DNA of 64,000 bases from Brugia malayi (GCF_000002995.4 NW_025062290.1:24655-88654); one strand, 5' to 3'; counted from the stretch's first letter, positions 34,521 to 45,718 are shown. The notes: generated from the sequence alone by a model not told the origin. Made by a program: numbers and translations.

Positions 34521-36130
34521 ACCGCTTACTTTTAACTTTAAGAAAAACGAAATTATTATTTGATGTTTAAAAATGTTTTAAATTTTGGTAAAATAAATGA
34601 ATATGGTTAATATAACGTAGAATTGGAGAAATTCTACAGTGGAAGAAATTTTATAAGTCACACATTACACTTATTTTTACCTTGATAAAGAAAGCTTTTT
34701 GGAATGTTAGATAATCTTCTTGAATATTTATTAATGATTAAATCTATTGTCGAGTGATTCGACCATAGATATTTATACTAGTTTTTCATTATTTCATTGA
34801 TTTAAAAAAAAAAAAAAAAAAACTTTCATTCAAAAAATTATTCATTTCAATTAAATTTTATTTCATTTAAATGTTTGTGATAACATAAGAAACATAAGAA
34901 ATTCATACCCAAATTATGTATGGAAGTTGTGCGTTGATTATGTTTTTTTGATAGATTTGATTGATATGATTTAATAACTGAAAAGGGACAAAATGAAAGG
35001 AATCTGAGTATGAAATTGATGATCATAGAAGTAGAATATATGTTAAAAGTTAAAATAATAAATTTATTTTTATTATCATGCAAACTATCAAAAAATTCGA
35101 TCCATTCTTTTTTTAGAAATTATTCCTCGGTTTGTTTTCTCAGAAATCTAATCAATTGAAAATTCACTTTGAGCAAAATTTTATTGAATCTTACAACTAT
35201 AATCATATAGCATCAGAATTTCATTTCGTTTTTTTTTTTCTTTTTTAATTCGTTACTAATTACTGTACTGTTATCATTAAATACTTTGCTAACATTGCAG
35301 TTTTACTTCTTCCGGTAATTTGCGCCGTATTTTAAAATGTATTTTTTGTGAACTTTTCACATTTTATTGAAATATGATAATGATAATGTGATAATATGGA
35401 AACAAATCAGTTAAAGAATAAATTCTTTTATATCACTGATATTATTATTATTGTTTAATTGCGTTATTTTCTTTATTACAGAAATTATGAAAGTAAAAAT
35501 GCATTAAAACAGGAAAGTTGAAATGGATGAGTAATAAACATTGAAGCTTATGCACTAATACATTTAATGTATTAGTACTGTATGCATCAATGATCGAGAT
35601 TGATTCATAAATTTGAACGAATGGTATTTTCATTATTCGATCATATCAATCATTGAAAGCTTTTAATAGAAATGCACTAATCAATAGCAATCAATAATTT
35701 TTCAATTTTACTAAAAATAAGTAACAAAATTTTGCAAATTTTTTATTTTTGATTTTAATGCAACATTAGCATTTTTTAAAAGTTTTTTTTTTCTTTGTGT
35801 AAATTAATTGAAATTTTTTACATATATGAAGCATTTATTTATATTATCTATGATTACTTATCATTTATGATTAGTTTTAACTTCAAATATATGAAAAAAC
35901 ATTCATCAAATATTTGTTTTCGTTTCTTCTCTTTTTTTTTTTTATTAGCATTATTTAATGGTGTAAAAAGAAAAGAATAATAGATAGGTAAATAGGAAAT
36001 AGTAAACATATTTGACTATTAAACAATGAAATTTTAATAGCAATGGAAAAATATGCAAAACTATCATCATTTTTAGTGATTCCTTCTTGCGTTTCTTCCT
36101 CAAATGTGTCATTTTTTCATCCATTTCTTG
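34521..36130. other. AT-rich spacer up to the mitochondrial insertion
   Basis: Nothing coding recognised. Composition changes near 36.1 kb to the T/G-rich, C-poor strand bias typical of nematode mtDNA. Confidence 0.5.
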
Positions 36131-36139
36131 GTCTTTTAG

Positions 36140-37789
36140 CTTTTTAGTTTATTTTTTGAATTTTTTATTTACGATAAAAGGGTTTTTAAGCTTTTTTTAT
36201 TATTTGTCTGGTATATTCTTATTTTTTATTTTTTTTTAATTTTTTTAATTTTGTTACTTCCTTATGGTAAGTGAATTTATGTTTGTGGTTTTAGTGATTT
36301 TTTTAGTTTTGTTTTTACTTATAATTTTGAAATTTGTTTATTTTTTTTTGTTTTGTTGTTGGTTTCTTTTATAGTTTTTGTATATGGTTCTTTTTATATG
36401 CAGGGTGCTTCTCGTTTGTTTTATTTTTTTTTTTTTTTATTTTTGTTTGTTTTAAGAATAGGTGGATTGATTGTTTTTAGAGGTAGTATTATTTTAGTTT
36501 TAATTTTTTGGGATTTTTTGGGTGTTAGTAGTTTTTTTTTGGTTTTGTTTTATAATAATGTAGTTTCTCGTAGTAGATCTATAAGTACTGTTTTTACTAA
36601 TCGTATTGGGGATTTTTGTATTTTTTTATTTTTTAATGGTTTTATTTTTTTTTCTGTTGGTGTTTTTTCTTATCAGTTTTTTAGTTCTTTATTAGTTTTT
36701 ATGTTATTTATTTCTGCTTTTGTTAAGGGTGGACAATATCCTTTTGGCAGTTGGTTGCCTAAGGCCATAGCTGCCCCTACTCCTGTTAGTTGTTTAGTTC
36801 ATAGTAGCACTTTGGTTACTGCCGGCGTTATGTTGATGGATTGTTATTTTTATGTTTGTTTAAATTCTGATGTTTTGACTTTTGTTTTTTATGTCGGGTT
36901 TTTTACTATAGTTTTTTCTGGATTATGCGCACTGGTTGAGCAGGATGCAAAGAAGGTTGTTGCTTTGAGCACTATGTCTCAAATTGGTTTTTGTTTTTTG
37001 GCTATTGGTAGCGGGTTACATTATATTTCTTTTATTCATATAATTAGGCATTCTTTTTTTAAGAGTTTATTATTTATGCAAATTGGGTATTTGATCTATA
37101 TTAATTGTGGTAACCAGGATTACCGTGGTTATTCTTATTTAGGTATTTGTGCTCCGATTTTAGTTCAATTGCAGGTTTTTGTGTCTGTAGTTTGTTTATG
37201 TGGCCTACTTTTCACTAGTGGTTGTTGTAGTAAGGAGTATTTTATGTCTCGTTTTTATTATAGTTCTTTCAATTTTTTTTTGGTTTTCTTTTATTTTTTT
37301 GGTGTTTTTTTAACTTTTTGTTATTGTTATCGTATGATATATTTGTTTCGTGTAGGGTGTTCTTTTTTTGACTATGTTGGTTTTTCTAGTAAGTTGTTTT
37401 ATTATTCTTGTTTTTTGCTGGTTTTTTTTTCTGTTGTTTTTACTTTTTGATGAATTTCTGGTATGATAGGTTTGGTTTTTGTTTTTAATCGTTTTGAGTT
37501 TTTGGTGGGTTTTTTTTATTTGTTTTTTATTTATTGTTTTTTTAATTATGTTTTTCGTTATGTTGTTATTGAATTTGTTAATAAGTATTTTATAGATTCT
37601 TATTCTTTTTTTATTTATAAATTTGTTCCTAATTTTTTTTATTTTGATGTTTTTATTTTAGGTTTTAATTATTTTTTTGTGGGATTGTTTCGTTTGTTTT
37701 CTTTTTTTTTTTTTTCTTTGTTTCGTGGGTTTTATCATGTTGCTGTTTTATTAGTTTTTTTTTTTATGGTATCTTTTTTGTTTTTTTAG
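36140..37789 (+). pseudogene. nad5: nad5 (NUMT copy, frame open)
   Basis: NADH dehydrogenase subunit 5, a proton-pumping membrane subunit of complex I. Open in the invertebrate mitochondrial code from just after TAG 36137-36139 to TAG 37787-37789. Conserved blocks include FVKGGQYPFGSWLPKA, AAPTPVSCLVHSSTLVTAG, VVALSTMSQIGFC and HSFFKSLLFM. Two TGA codons near 37450 read as Trp. About 540 residues, normal for nematodes. The exact start is uncertain. No lesion seen. Confidence 0.9.
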
Positions 37790-37795
37790 TTATTT

Positions 37796-37855
37796 TTGTA
37801 ATATTAGTATAATTTTGTTATTATTTTTAATTTTCGATTAAAAGATTATATATTA
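37796..37855 (+). tRNA. trnE: trnE (TTC), NUMT copy
   Basis: Anticodon arm TTTAA-TTTTCGA-TTAAA pairs fully around a TTC anticodon. TV-replacement type as in nematode mtDNA. Ends approximate. Confidence 0.7.
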
Positions 37856-37895
37856 TAGATAGATTTTATTTAGTCTTCTAAACTATTTTTGGGTT
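37846..37895 (+). tRNA. trnS1: trnS1 (TCT), NUMT copy
   Basis: The loop CTTCTAA carries TCT between TAGT and ACTA arms, directly before nad2. Ends approximate. Confidence 0.55.
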
Positions 37896-38794
37896 TTACT
37901 CGTCTATTTTTATTATTTTTTGTTTTTTTTTTTATGTTGTTTTTAAGTTTTATTAATTTTTGTGTGTTGGACTATATTGTTTGATGGAGAGTTTTTGTTA
38001 TCTGCACTTTTGTTTTTGTTTTTTTAACAATTGGTGGTGGTAGAACTTCTTGTTTAGTTAATTATTATGTTATTCAGGAGGTTTGTGGTTATTATTTTTT
38101 GGTTTTTGATAGTTGGAAATTTCAGTTTTTTTTTCTTATATTGAAGTCTGGATCTGCTCCTTTTCATTTTTGATTGTTTAGTGTTTTGTCAAATTTAAAG
38201 GGTTGATCTATTTTATGGTTTTTAACTTTGCAGAAATTACCTTATTTTGTAGTTTTATTGAATTTTTGTAGGGATTTTTTTTTTTTATTTTTGTTTTTTG
38301 GTATGATTTTTTGTTATGTTCATTTTTTTTTGTTACGTAATTTTTTGGATATAGTTGTTATTGGTTCTACTGAGTCTTTTAATTGATTGTTATTGCTGGG
38401 GATATTTTCTTTTAATGAGGTTTTTGTTTTGTTTTTTTTTTATTATTTTGTTATGTTTTTAATTATTTCTTATATTTATAATAGTGGTATTAATTTTATT
38501 AGTTTAGAGATGTTGATGATTTTTTTTAATGTTCCTTTGAGTTTAACTTTTTTTTTGAAGGTTTTGTTATTGTTTGGCACTTCTAGTATGGTTGGGTTTT
38601 TTTATTTTTTTTTGTTGTTATTTATGTGTTTAATATCTTTGGGTGTTAGTTATTTGTTTTTTTGTGTCTCTATGATTGGTTTCAATTTTGGTTTGAAATA
38701 TTATGATTATTTTTTTTATTTATTGTTTTGTATTGGTTTGTTATCTGTTTTTTGCTGTTTTAGTTTAATTTTTGTTAAAATTTCTAACTTGTAA
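37889..38794 (+). pseudogene. nad2: nad2 (NUMT copy, frame open)
   Basis: Complex I subunit 2. Open from a TTG near 37889 to TAA 38792-38794 (the true end may be earlier, because trnT overlaps). Recognisable by the SWKFQFFFLMLKSGSAPFHF and VLSNLKGWSILWFLTLQKLP blocks. Several TGA codons read Trp. No frameshift found. Confidence 0.85.
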
Positions 38795-38813
38795 TTAGAA
38801 GATTGATTTCAGT
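38757..38813 (+). tRNA. trnT: trnT (TGT), NUMT copy
   Basis: The anticodon arm TCTAA-CTTGTAA-TTAGA is perfect, with a TGT anticodon, between nad2 and nad4. Ends approximate, and the acceptor stem was not convincingly paired. Confidence 0.6.
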
Positions 38814-40043
38814 TTGTATTTGTTTTTTTTTATTGTTTTGTTATTTTTTTTTAGTCCTTTTTTGTTTTTTGTTTTTTTTTCTATTTTTGTTTTATTAGGT
38901 TTTTTTGATTATTCTTGGTGTGGTTGTTTTTTTTTTTTTGATTCTTTTAATTTTGTTTTCTTATCTTTTATGAGTGTATTTATTTTAGGTTTTATTTGTG
39001 TTTCTGAGGTTTTGGGTGGCTTAGTTTTTTATAGTTGTCTTATTGTTTTTTTTAGTGTTTGTTTTTTTTTTTCTGGAAGTTTTTTGATTTTATATATTTT
39101 TTACGAATTAACTATGCTGCCTGTTTTATTTTGTTTATTAGGTTATGGTCGTCAGGTTGAGAAGATCAGGGCTTGTTATTATTTGGTATTTTATACCTTA
39201 TTTTTTGGTATACCATTTTTGTTTTTTTTTAGCCATGTTTTTAATTTTTTTAATTTTGTTTATTATGATTTTTTTATATCTTTTGAGTTGGTTTTTTTGT
39301 TAAGTTTATGTTTTTTGGTTAAATTTCCTGTATATTTTTTGCATGCTTGATTACCTAAGGTTCATGTTGAATCTCCCACTAGAACTAGTATAGTTTTAGC
39401 TGGAGTGATATTGAAATTAGGTGGAGCCGGTATTTACCGTATTAGGAAATCTTTGAATTTTTTTGGTTTTGAATTATTAGTTTTTTTTTCTTTAATTGGG
39501 ATAGTTTTTTGTTCTTTTATTTGTATTTTTCAAAGTGATTGTAAGTCTTTGGCTGCTTATTCTTCTATTTGTCATATAGGATTTGTTTTATTATCTGAGA
39601 TTAGTATATTGTATTACGGCAAGTCTATAGCTTTAATTATGATATTATCTCATGGATATACTTCTGTTTTGATATTTTATTTTATTGGTGAGTTTTATCA
39701 TATTGCTAGAAGTCGATTAGTTTATTATTTGCGAGGTTATTTTAGTATTAATTTGTTGTTTTGTTTGATTTTTTGTTTAACTATGATTTCTAATTTTGGT
39801 TTTCCTAGTTCTATTTCTTTTTTTTCTGAGTATTTAATATTAAATTGGTTTAGTTCTGTTTTTTATTTTAGTGTTTTTTTTCTTTTTATTTATTATTTAG
39901 TTTCGTTTTATTATTCTATTTATGTTATGGTTTGTTTTATGGTAGGCAATAAAGTTAGGTATGTTTGTGATAGCCGGGCTGTTGTTTGTTTACCTTTAAT
40001 TTTTATGGTTTATAATTTTTTTTGGTTTATTTTTGTTATTTAA
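38814..40043 (+). pseudogene. nad4: nad4 (NUMT copy, frame open)
   Basis: Complex I subunit 4. 409 codons from TTG 38814 to TAA 40041-40043, open in the mitochondrial code. TGA at about 39348 reads Trp in HAWLPKVHVESPTS. Other blocks include FYELTMLPVLFCLLGYG and AGVMLKLGGAGIYR. Ends 1 bp before the cox1 ATG. No lesion. Confidence 0.9.
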
Positions 40044-40044
40044 T

Positions 40045-41697
40045 ATGAATATTTTTTGTGGTATGACTTTTGGTAATGTATTAAAGCAGAGGATTATTAA
40101 TACTGTTAATCATAAGACTATTGGTACTTATTATATTGTTTTAGGTTACTGGGCAGGCTTAGGTGGATCTTTATTATCTATAATTATTCGTTTTGAGCTC
40201 TCTAGGCCTGGTGGTTATTTGTTTTTTGGTAGTGGTCAAGTATATAATTCTGTTTTAACTATGCATGGGGTTTTAATGATTTTTTTTATAGTGATGCCTA
40301 TTTTGATCGGCGGTTTTGGTAATTGAATATTACCTGTTATACTTGGTGCTCCAGAGATGGCTTTTCCTCGGGTAAATGCTTTATCTTTTTGGTTTACTTT
40401 TGTGGCTTTGTTGATGGTTTATCAGTCTTTTTTTATTGGTGGTGGACCAGGAAGTAGTTGAACTTTTTATCCTCCTTTAAGAGTAGAGGGTCAGCCAGAA
40501 GTTTCTTTAGATGTTATAATTTTGGGGTTGCATACTGTAGGGATTGGTTCTTTGTTTGGTGCTATTAATTTTATAGTTACTACTCAAAATATGCGTTCTG
40601 TTGCTGTCACTTTAGATCAGGCAAGTATATTTGTTTGGACTTCTTATTTGACTTCTTTTTTGCTGGTGTTATCTGTTCCAGTTTTGGCAGGTTCTTTGTT
40701 GTTTTTACTGTTTGATCGTAATTTTAATACTTCTTTTTATGATACTAAAAATGGTGGTAATCCATTATTGTATCAGCATTTATTTTGGTTTTTTGGGCAC
40801 CCAGAAGTTTATGTTATTATTTTACCTGTCTTTGGTATTATTAGTGAGGCTGTTTTGTTTCTAACTGACAAGGATCGTTTATTTGGTCAAACTAGTATGA
40901 CTTTTGCTTCTATTTGAATTGCTGTTCTAGGTACATCTGTTTGAGGTCACCATATGTATACAGCTGGTTTGGATATTGATACTCGTACTTATTTTAGAGC
41001 TGCCACTATAATTATTGCTATTCCTAGAGCTGTGAAAATTTTTAATTGGTTGGGTACTTTTTTTGGTTCAAACCAAAAAATGCAGCCGTTATGATGCTGA
41101 ACTTATAGTTTTATTTTTCTTTTTACTGTTGGTGGTTTAAGTGGAATTATTTTGAGAGCGGCTAGCTTAGATGTGGTGTTACATGATACTTATTATGTTG
41201 TAGCTCATTTTCATTACACTTTAAGTTTGGGAGCTGTTTATGGTATTTTTTGTGGATTTTGTTTATGGTTGCCTTATATGTATGGTGTCTCTTTCGATGG
41301 TTTGTTGATGATTGCTATTTTTTTTTGTTTTTTTATTGGTACTAATATGACTTTTTTTCCTATGCATTTTGCTGGCATACAGGGAATACCTCGTAAGGTT
41401 TTAGATTATCCTGATTGCTATTCTATGTTTCAAGTTTTTTCTTCTTTAGGTTCTGTTATTACTTTTATTGGCTTTATATTATTTAATTATTTGATGATTG
41501 ATTCTATTTTTTTTTCTCGTTTTTTAGGTATTTCTTTCTATAATGGTCATAGTCCTTCTTATGTCTCTAATGTCCCTCCTCTACCTGATTCTTTTTTGGA
41601 AGATATTTTAGGTTATGGTCTATGTTGAAAGGTTTTTTGTAAGAATACCCCTAGTTATAGATACCGTCGTGTTGGTTATGGTTATTATAGTAAGTAG
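40045..41697 (+). pseudogene. cox1: cox1 (NUMT copy, full-length and open)
   Basis: Cytochrome c oxidase subunit I, the catalytic subunit of complex IV. ATG 40045 to TAG 41695-41697 gives 550 codons with no frameshift. TGA codons read Trp. Haem and copper ligand regions are present: [15 protein letters not shown] (haem a His), [27 protein letters not shown], and [10 protein letters not shown]. The product would be translatable only with the mitochondrial code, so in the nucleus it is non-functional. It could confound COI barcoding. Confidence 0.93.
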
Positions 41698-41758
41698 TTG
41701 TAGATTTAGGTTAAATTTTTAAACTTTTAGTTTTCAAAACTAAAGATTTTATTCTATT
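41698..41758 (+). tRNA. trnW: trnW (TCA), NUMT copy
   Basis: Anticodon arm TTAGT-TTTCAAA-ACTAA is perfect, with a TCA anticodon that reads UGA as Trp. Immediately after cox1. Confidence 0.75.
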
Positions 41759-41768
41759 TTTTAAAGTT

Positions 41769-42260
41769 ATAGAATTTTTTATTTTGGATTTTTTGACTTT
41801 TTTGTTATATTTTTTTTATTTTAGTTTTTTTTTATCTATTTTATTTTTTTGCTTAAGTTTTTTAGATTGGGATCCTATGAAAAGTTGCATCATGATATGT
41901 TTAGGTATTTTATTTATAAGTTGTTATATTTCTTTGGGTGTTCATGTGTGATATTCTTATTTTATTGTATTGATTTTTTTGAGTGGTATTTTTTCTTTGT
42001 TAACTTATTTTTGTAGTATTTCTGGCTGTAATTATTATTATAATTATGGCTATTTTTTTGTTGTTTTTATTTTTTTTTGTTTTTTGTTTTTTATTTTTTT
42101 TGATTATGATTTTTTTTTTTTTAATTTTGATTATGATTTTTTAAGTATTTGCTATGATTTTAATTTTTATTATGTTTTTTGGGTGGTTTTGATTTTATTT
42201 ATTTTATTAAGTTTAATTAGATTTAATTTGGGTTGTGATAGGTTTATACGTGGTTTGTAA
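41769..42260 (+). pseudogene. nad6: nad6 (NUMT copy, frame open)
   Basis: Complex I subunit 6, a small hydrophobic protein. Assigned from position (after trnW), length (about 160 residues) and composition. Open from ATA 41769 or ATT 41781 to TAA 42258-42260, with TGA near 41949 as Trp. No lesion. Confidence 0.75.
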
Positions 42261-42261
42261 A

Positions 42262-42316
42262 ATATTAAATAGATTTTACTATATCTGATTACGGCTCAGC
42301 TAGAATAATATTTTTT
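42262..42316 (+). tRNA. trnR: trnR (ACG), NUMT copy
   Basis: Loop TTACGGC with ACG anticodon between CTGA and TCAG. Between nad6 and trnQ. Confidence 0.65.
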
Positions 42317-42317
42317 T

Positions 42318-42375
42318 TTTTGGATTTAGTTTAAATTAAAATTTCTTTTTTTGGATTAGAAGATTTTTTCCAAAA
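42318..42375 (+). tRNA. trnQ: trnQ (TTG), NUMT copy, tentative
   Basis: Contains TTTTTTTGGATT with a TTG triplet at the right place between trnR and cob. The anticodon stem pairs poorly, so it is either decayed or misread here. Confidence 0.4.
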
Positions 42376-43450
42376 TTTTAGTTGGTTTTTTAAATTCTTT
42401 AATTTTTCTTCCTGCTAGTTTTAGTTTAAGTTATATATGAAATTTTGGGAGTATGTTGGGTATTATGTTAATATCCCAAATTATTACTGGTTTTTTTTTA
42501 ACTTTTTACTATACAGCTGGTGATGCTTTTAGTAGAGTTCAGTATATTATATTTGAAGTTAATTTGGGTTGGCTTGTTCGTATCATGCACTCTAACGGTG
42601 CTTCTATATTTTTTTTATTTATTTATTTACATATTTTTAAGGGATTAATTAATAGTAGCTACCGCCTCTCTAGTGTTTGAATTAGTGGTATCGCTATGTA
42701 TTTAGTTTTAATAGGCATTGCATTTACTGGGTATGTTTTAATTTGGGGTCAAATAAGATATTGAGCAGCGGTTGTTATTACTAGTCTGATAACTTCTGTA
42801 CCTTATTTAGGTAAGTATATAGTATGGTGAATTTGAGGAAGATTCAGTGTTTGCGAAAATACTTTGAAATTTTTTTATTCTATTCATTTTATTTTTCCTT
42901 GATTATTGTTGGTTTTGGTTGTTTTTCATTTATTTTTTTTACATTTCACCGGGTCTAGTTCTAGGTTATATTGTCACGGTGATTACGATAAGATTCATTT
43001 TTTTCCTAGTTTTTGGTTCAAGGATGGTTTTGATATTTTTTTTTAGTTTTATTTAGTTTGTATTTTTCTTTTAATTTGAGTGATCCAATGATTTTTGTTG
43101 AATCTGACTCAATAGCTAGACCAGCTCATGTAGTTCCTGAATGATATTTTTTATTTGCTTTTACTATTTTACGTTCTGTACCTAATAAATTGTTTGGTGT
43201 TGTTTTAATGTTTGGATCTATTTTTGTTTTGTTAGTTTTTGTTTGGTTTAATAACTATCAGGTTATGATGGACAATATTTTGATTTTTTTATCCATATGT
43301 TTTGTTTGAGTTTTTTTTTGGTTAACTTGGGCTGGTCATTATCCAACTGATTATCCTTTTAATTATTTTAATTTGATTTGTACTATTTTTTATTTTATTT
43401 TTATTTTTTTTATGTGTTTTGTTAATTTTTTAAGTTTTAAGTTATTTAAT
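42375..43450 (+). pseudogene. cob: cob (NUMT copy, one frameshift)
   Basis: Cytochrome b of complex III. Open from ATT 42375, with [37 protein letters not shown] (haem His), GIAFTGYVLIWGQMSYW and [15 protein letters not shown]. In a T9 run near 43041 the frame is lost (TAG follows). The remainder (SDPMIFVESDSM, PEWYFLFAFTILRSVPNKL) is intact in the other frame. This is the leftmost disabling lesion in the whole NUMT. Confidence 0.88.
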
Positions 43451-43505
43451 TATATTTTTATTATAATAAGTATTATAAATTTAGAATTTATAGGTAGAAA
43501 ATATA
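43449..43505 (+). tRNA. trnL1: trnL1 (TAG), NUMT copy
   Basis: Anticodon arm ATAAA-TTTAGAA-TTTAT is perfect, with a TAG anticodon. Between cob and cox3. Confidence 0.7.
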
Positions 43506-43535
43506 ATTTTTTTAAAATTTCGTAAGTACCACAAA

Positions 43536-44285
43536 ATGGAGTTTAGTTATTATCCTATTATATTTGGCTTGGGTGTGTTAGGGATTGATTTTGGGTTAGT
43601 TTTGTTTATGAGTATGGGTATTTTTTGTTTTTTTTATTTGTTTTTTGTATCTTTTGTACGTTTCTTTTTTATGGATAAAGGATGTTTTTTTGGAAGATGT
43701 TAGTGGTCAATATTTTTTTTATGACTATCGAATATTTAGCCAAGGATTTCGTTTATTTTTATTTAGTGAATTGACTTTATTTTTTTTCTATTTTTTGAAC
43801 TTTTTTAGATTCTTCTTTGTGTCCTTTGACTTGGTTAGGTGGGGTTTAATCTCCTGTTGGTATTTTATCGCCGGACTATCTAGGTATTAATGGTATAGCT
43901 AGTTTATTTTCGATAATGAATAGTAAGGTTTTAATATATTCTCGACGTTATTTGTGTTTGAATATTAATAAATGTGAAAAACTATTGTTGTGTATTTTAT
44001 TGGTGCATTTTTTTTGTGTTTTCAATTTTTTGAGTATACTCATAATTGTTTTGTTATAAATGATAGAATTTACGGTAGTGTTTTCTATATTGGCATTGGA
44101 TTGCATGGAAGTCATGTATTAATTGGTGTTTTTTTTCTTGTTATTAATTTTTTTCGTGTTAAATTGTATAATTTTAATTGGTACCAAGCATATGATATAT
44201 CTATTGATTATTGGCGTTTTTTAGAGTGAATGTGGGGTATTATGTTTTGTTTATTATACGTTTGAGTTCTTTTTATTTGTAAGAT
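43536..44285 (+). pseudogene. cox3: cox3 (NUMT copy, several lesions)
   Basis: Cytochrome oxidase subunit III. Homology runs in pieces: 43536-43640, then 43645-43790 (EDVSGQYFFYDYRIFSQGFR, LFLFSELTLFF) in a second frame, then about 43790-43985 (LGINGMASLFSMMNSK) in a third. The last piece, 43990-44229 (FQFFEYTHNCFV, GIGLHGSHVLIGVFFLVINF), continues through TGA. At least three frameshifts occur. In addition a Trp codon expected in GGV-W-SPVG reads TAA near 43850, which is a stop in any code used here. Confidence 0.88.
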
Positions 44286-44515
44286 ATCTGTTTTATTTTG
44301 TTATTTTTTATAGCTTATTTTTAATGACGATTTTTTTATTATTTCTATATTTTTTTTTACTTTATTTTTTTTTATTGTTCAATATAATTATAAATAATTA
44401 TTTATAATAATTAGAGTATTATAACAAAAAAGTTATAATACTCTAGTAGAATTGTATTTATTTAATAAACCAAATATTTCATTCATTAACAAATAAGAGA
44501 ATTTTACAGTGTATA
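44286..44515. other. Mitochondrial AT-rich control region (NUMT copy)
   Basis: Very AT-rich spacer between cox3 and the tRNA cluster, the location of the filarial control region. It contains a perfect 14-bp hairpin (44412-44425 / 44432-44445, loop AAAAAA; arm TAGAGTATTATAAC). Confidence 0.75.
44412..44445. repeat. Perfect 14-bp hairpin in the AT region
   Basis: Arms TAGAGTATTATAAC and GTTATAATACTCTA with an A6 loop. Such a stem-loop could be a replication-related element of the original mtDNA. Confidence 0.85.
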
Positions 44516-44516
44516 T

Positions 44517-44570
44517 ATTATAAAATTATTATATTTGGTTTGCAATCTTAAGATTTTTATACACACAAGG
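44517..44570 (+). tRNA. trnA: trnA (TGC), NUMT copy, tentative
   Basis: GGTTTGCAATC holds a TGC triplet at the expected first position after the AT region. The anticodon stem is poorly paired, so possibly decayed. Confidence 0.4.
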
Positions 44571-44571
44571 G

Positions 44572-44630
44572 CTTTTTAGTATAATAAGCATATTCGTTTT
44601 AAGCGCGGCTGGTTTTAAGCCAATAGAATT
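44572..44630 (+). tRNA. trnL2: trnL2 (TAA), NUMT copy
   Basis: GCTGG-TTTTAAG-CCAAT gives a TAA anticodon with a partial stem (TGG/CCA). Second of the tRNA cluster. Confidence 0.5.
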
Positions 44631-44685
44631 TTAAGTATAATTTTTGTATAACTAACTGTTGATTAGTAGGTTGAAAATTCTTTAA
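44629..44685 (+). tRNA. trnN: trnN (GTT), NUMT copy
   Basis: Anticodon loop CTGTTGA between CTAA and TTAG, GTT anticodon. Confidence 0.65.
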
Positions 44686-44689
44686 TATG

Positions 44690-44750
44690 TTTTAAAGGAT
44701 TATTTTAAATTTAAAATTTTTGACTCTTAATCAAAAGGTTTTTTCTTTAG
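44690..44750 (+). tRNA. trnK: trnK (loop reads CTT), NUMT copy
   Basis: Anticodon arm TTTGA-CTCTTAA-TCAAA is perfect, and the triplet at the anticodon position is CTT. It directly precedes nad4L. Whether CTT is native or mutated cannot be told here. Confidence 0.6.
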
Positions 44751-44751
44751 G

Positions 44752-45000
44752 TATTTTTATTTTTTTTTTTTTTTTGTTTTTTATATTTTGTTTTTTTTTT
44801 TTTATATTTTTCAATTTTTGTTTTGCTTCGTATTGAGTTGTTGTTTTTTTCTCTGCTTATTTTTTATGTTTTTTTTTTTTAATTCTATTATTTTTTTTTT
44901 ATTTTTGTGTTTTGGTCTTATATCCGGAGTTGTTGGTTTATTTATTTTTTTTAGTGTTAAGAATTTTGGTGTTGATAAGGTTATGTTTTATTTTTTATAA
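44752..45000 (+). pseudogene. nad4L: nad4L (NUMT copy, frame open)
   Basis: Complex I subunit 4L, about 80 residues, very Phe-rich. Open to TAA 44998-45000. The C-terminal part SGVVGLFIFFSVKNFGVDKV fits the conserved end of the family in nematodes. Start codon uncertain. Confidence 0.75.
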
Positions 45001-45655
45001 TATTAAGTTTGCTTTTGGTTTTGGTTGTATTAAGATAATATTACTTATTTTTAGTTTATTTAATGTGCAGTTTTTTGTTCACTGTTAGTTTTTTAATTGT
45101 TTTATAAGTGTTCCAGAGTAATCGGCAATACATTTTAATTTTTAACTATTTGTTGTTGTATCTTCTTTTTATCTTTTTATTTTTATGTTATTTTTGTAAA
45201 ATGTTTTACTTTTTTTTTTTATTATTTAAAACACATTTAAAGTTTGGTTTTTGAACTGGATTAGTATCCAGGTAATCAAAATTAATTAATTCGAGAGTAA
45301 AGTTTTATTTAAACCGAAAAAATATTGACTGACTTTGGATTTTTCTTTGGAACGTATGGAGAGTCCTCTTTTTTAGTATATCTTATTGGCACATGCATGA
45401 TTGTTTAGTTTTTATTTTATTTGTAATGCTTTTATGTTTGTCATTTAAAACAGATATATATTTGGCTTATAGATTTATAATCGTGTGTTGCTATTATTAA
45501 ATTTTTTGGATTATTTTATTTTTTTTTTGAAATTGGAGAAGAAAGTAATTTTTTTTATATATTAAGGAATTTAATAAACAAAGTGGTACAAACCATCCGT
45601 CAATGGTCTACAGGGGCGTAAGTTTGTAGTATAATAGAGGTAAGGAAACTTGTGT
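45001..45655 (+). rRNA. rrnS: rrnS (12S rRNA), NUMT copy
   Basis: Non-coding 650-bp stretch between nad4L and nad1, in the filarial position. Near the 3' end it has the conserved words ACAAACCATCCGTCAATGG and GTAGTATAATAGAGGTAAGG, which correspond to the decoding-site helix and terminal segment of small-subunit rRNA. Boundaries approximate. Confidence 0.75.
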
Positions 45656-45659
45656 CTAT

Positions 45660-45718
45660 GTTTAAATGTGTTAGTTTATATTAGAATAGAGAACTGCAAA
45701 TTCTTTGCATTTCACTTT
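45660..45718 (+). tRNA. trnY: trnY position; anticodon reads GCA
   Basis: Anticodon arm GAGAA-CTGCAAA-TTCTT pairs fully (one G-T). The anticodon at 45696-45698 is GCA, which is Cys, where Tyr (GTA) is expected between rrnS and nad1. Likely a T-to-C change in the nuclear copy. Confidence 0.5.

Noticed and set aside
43645..43890. Separate small membrane-protein genes in 43.5-47.5 kb
   Set aside because: These are frames of decayed cox3, nad1, atp6 and cox2, identified by their conserved blocks.
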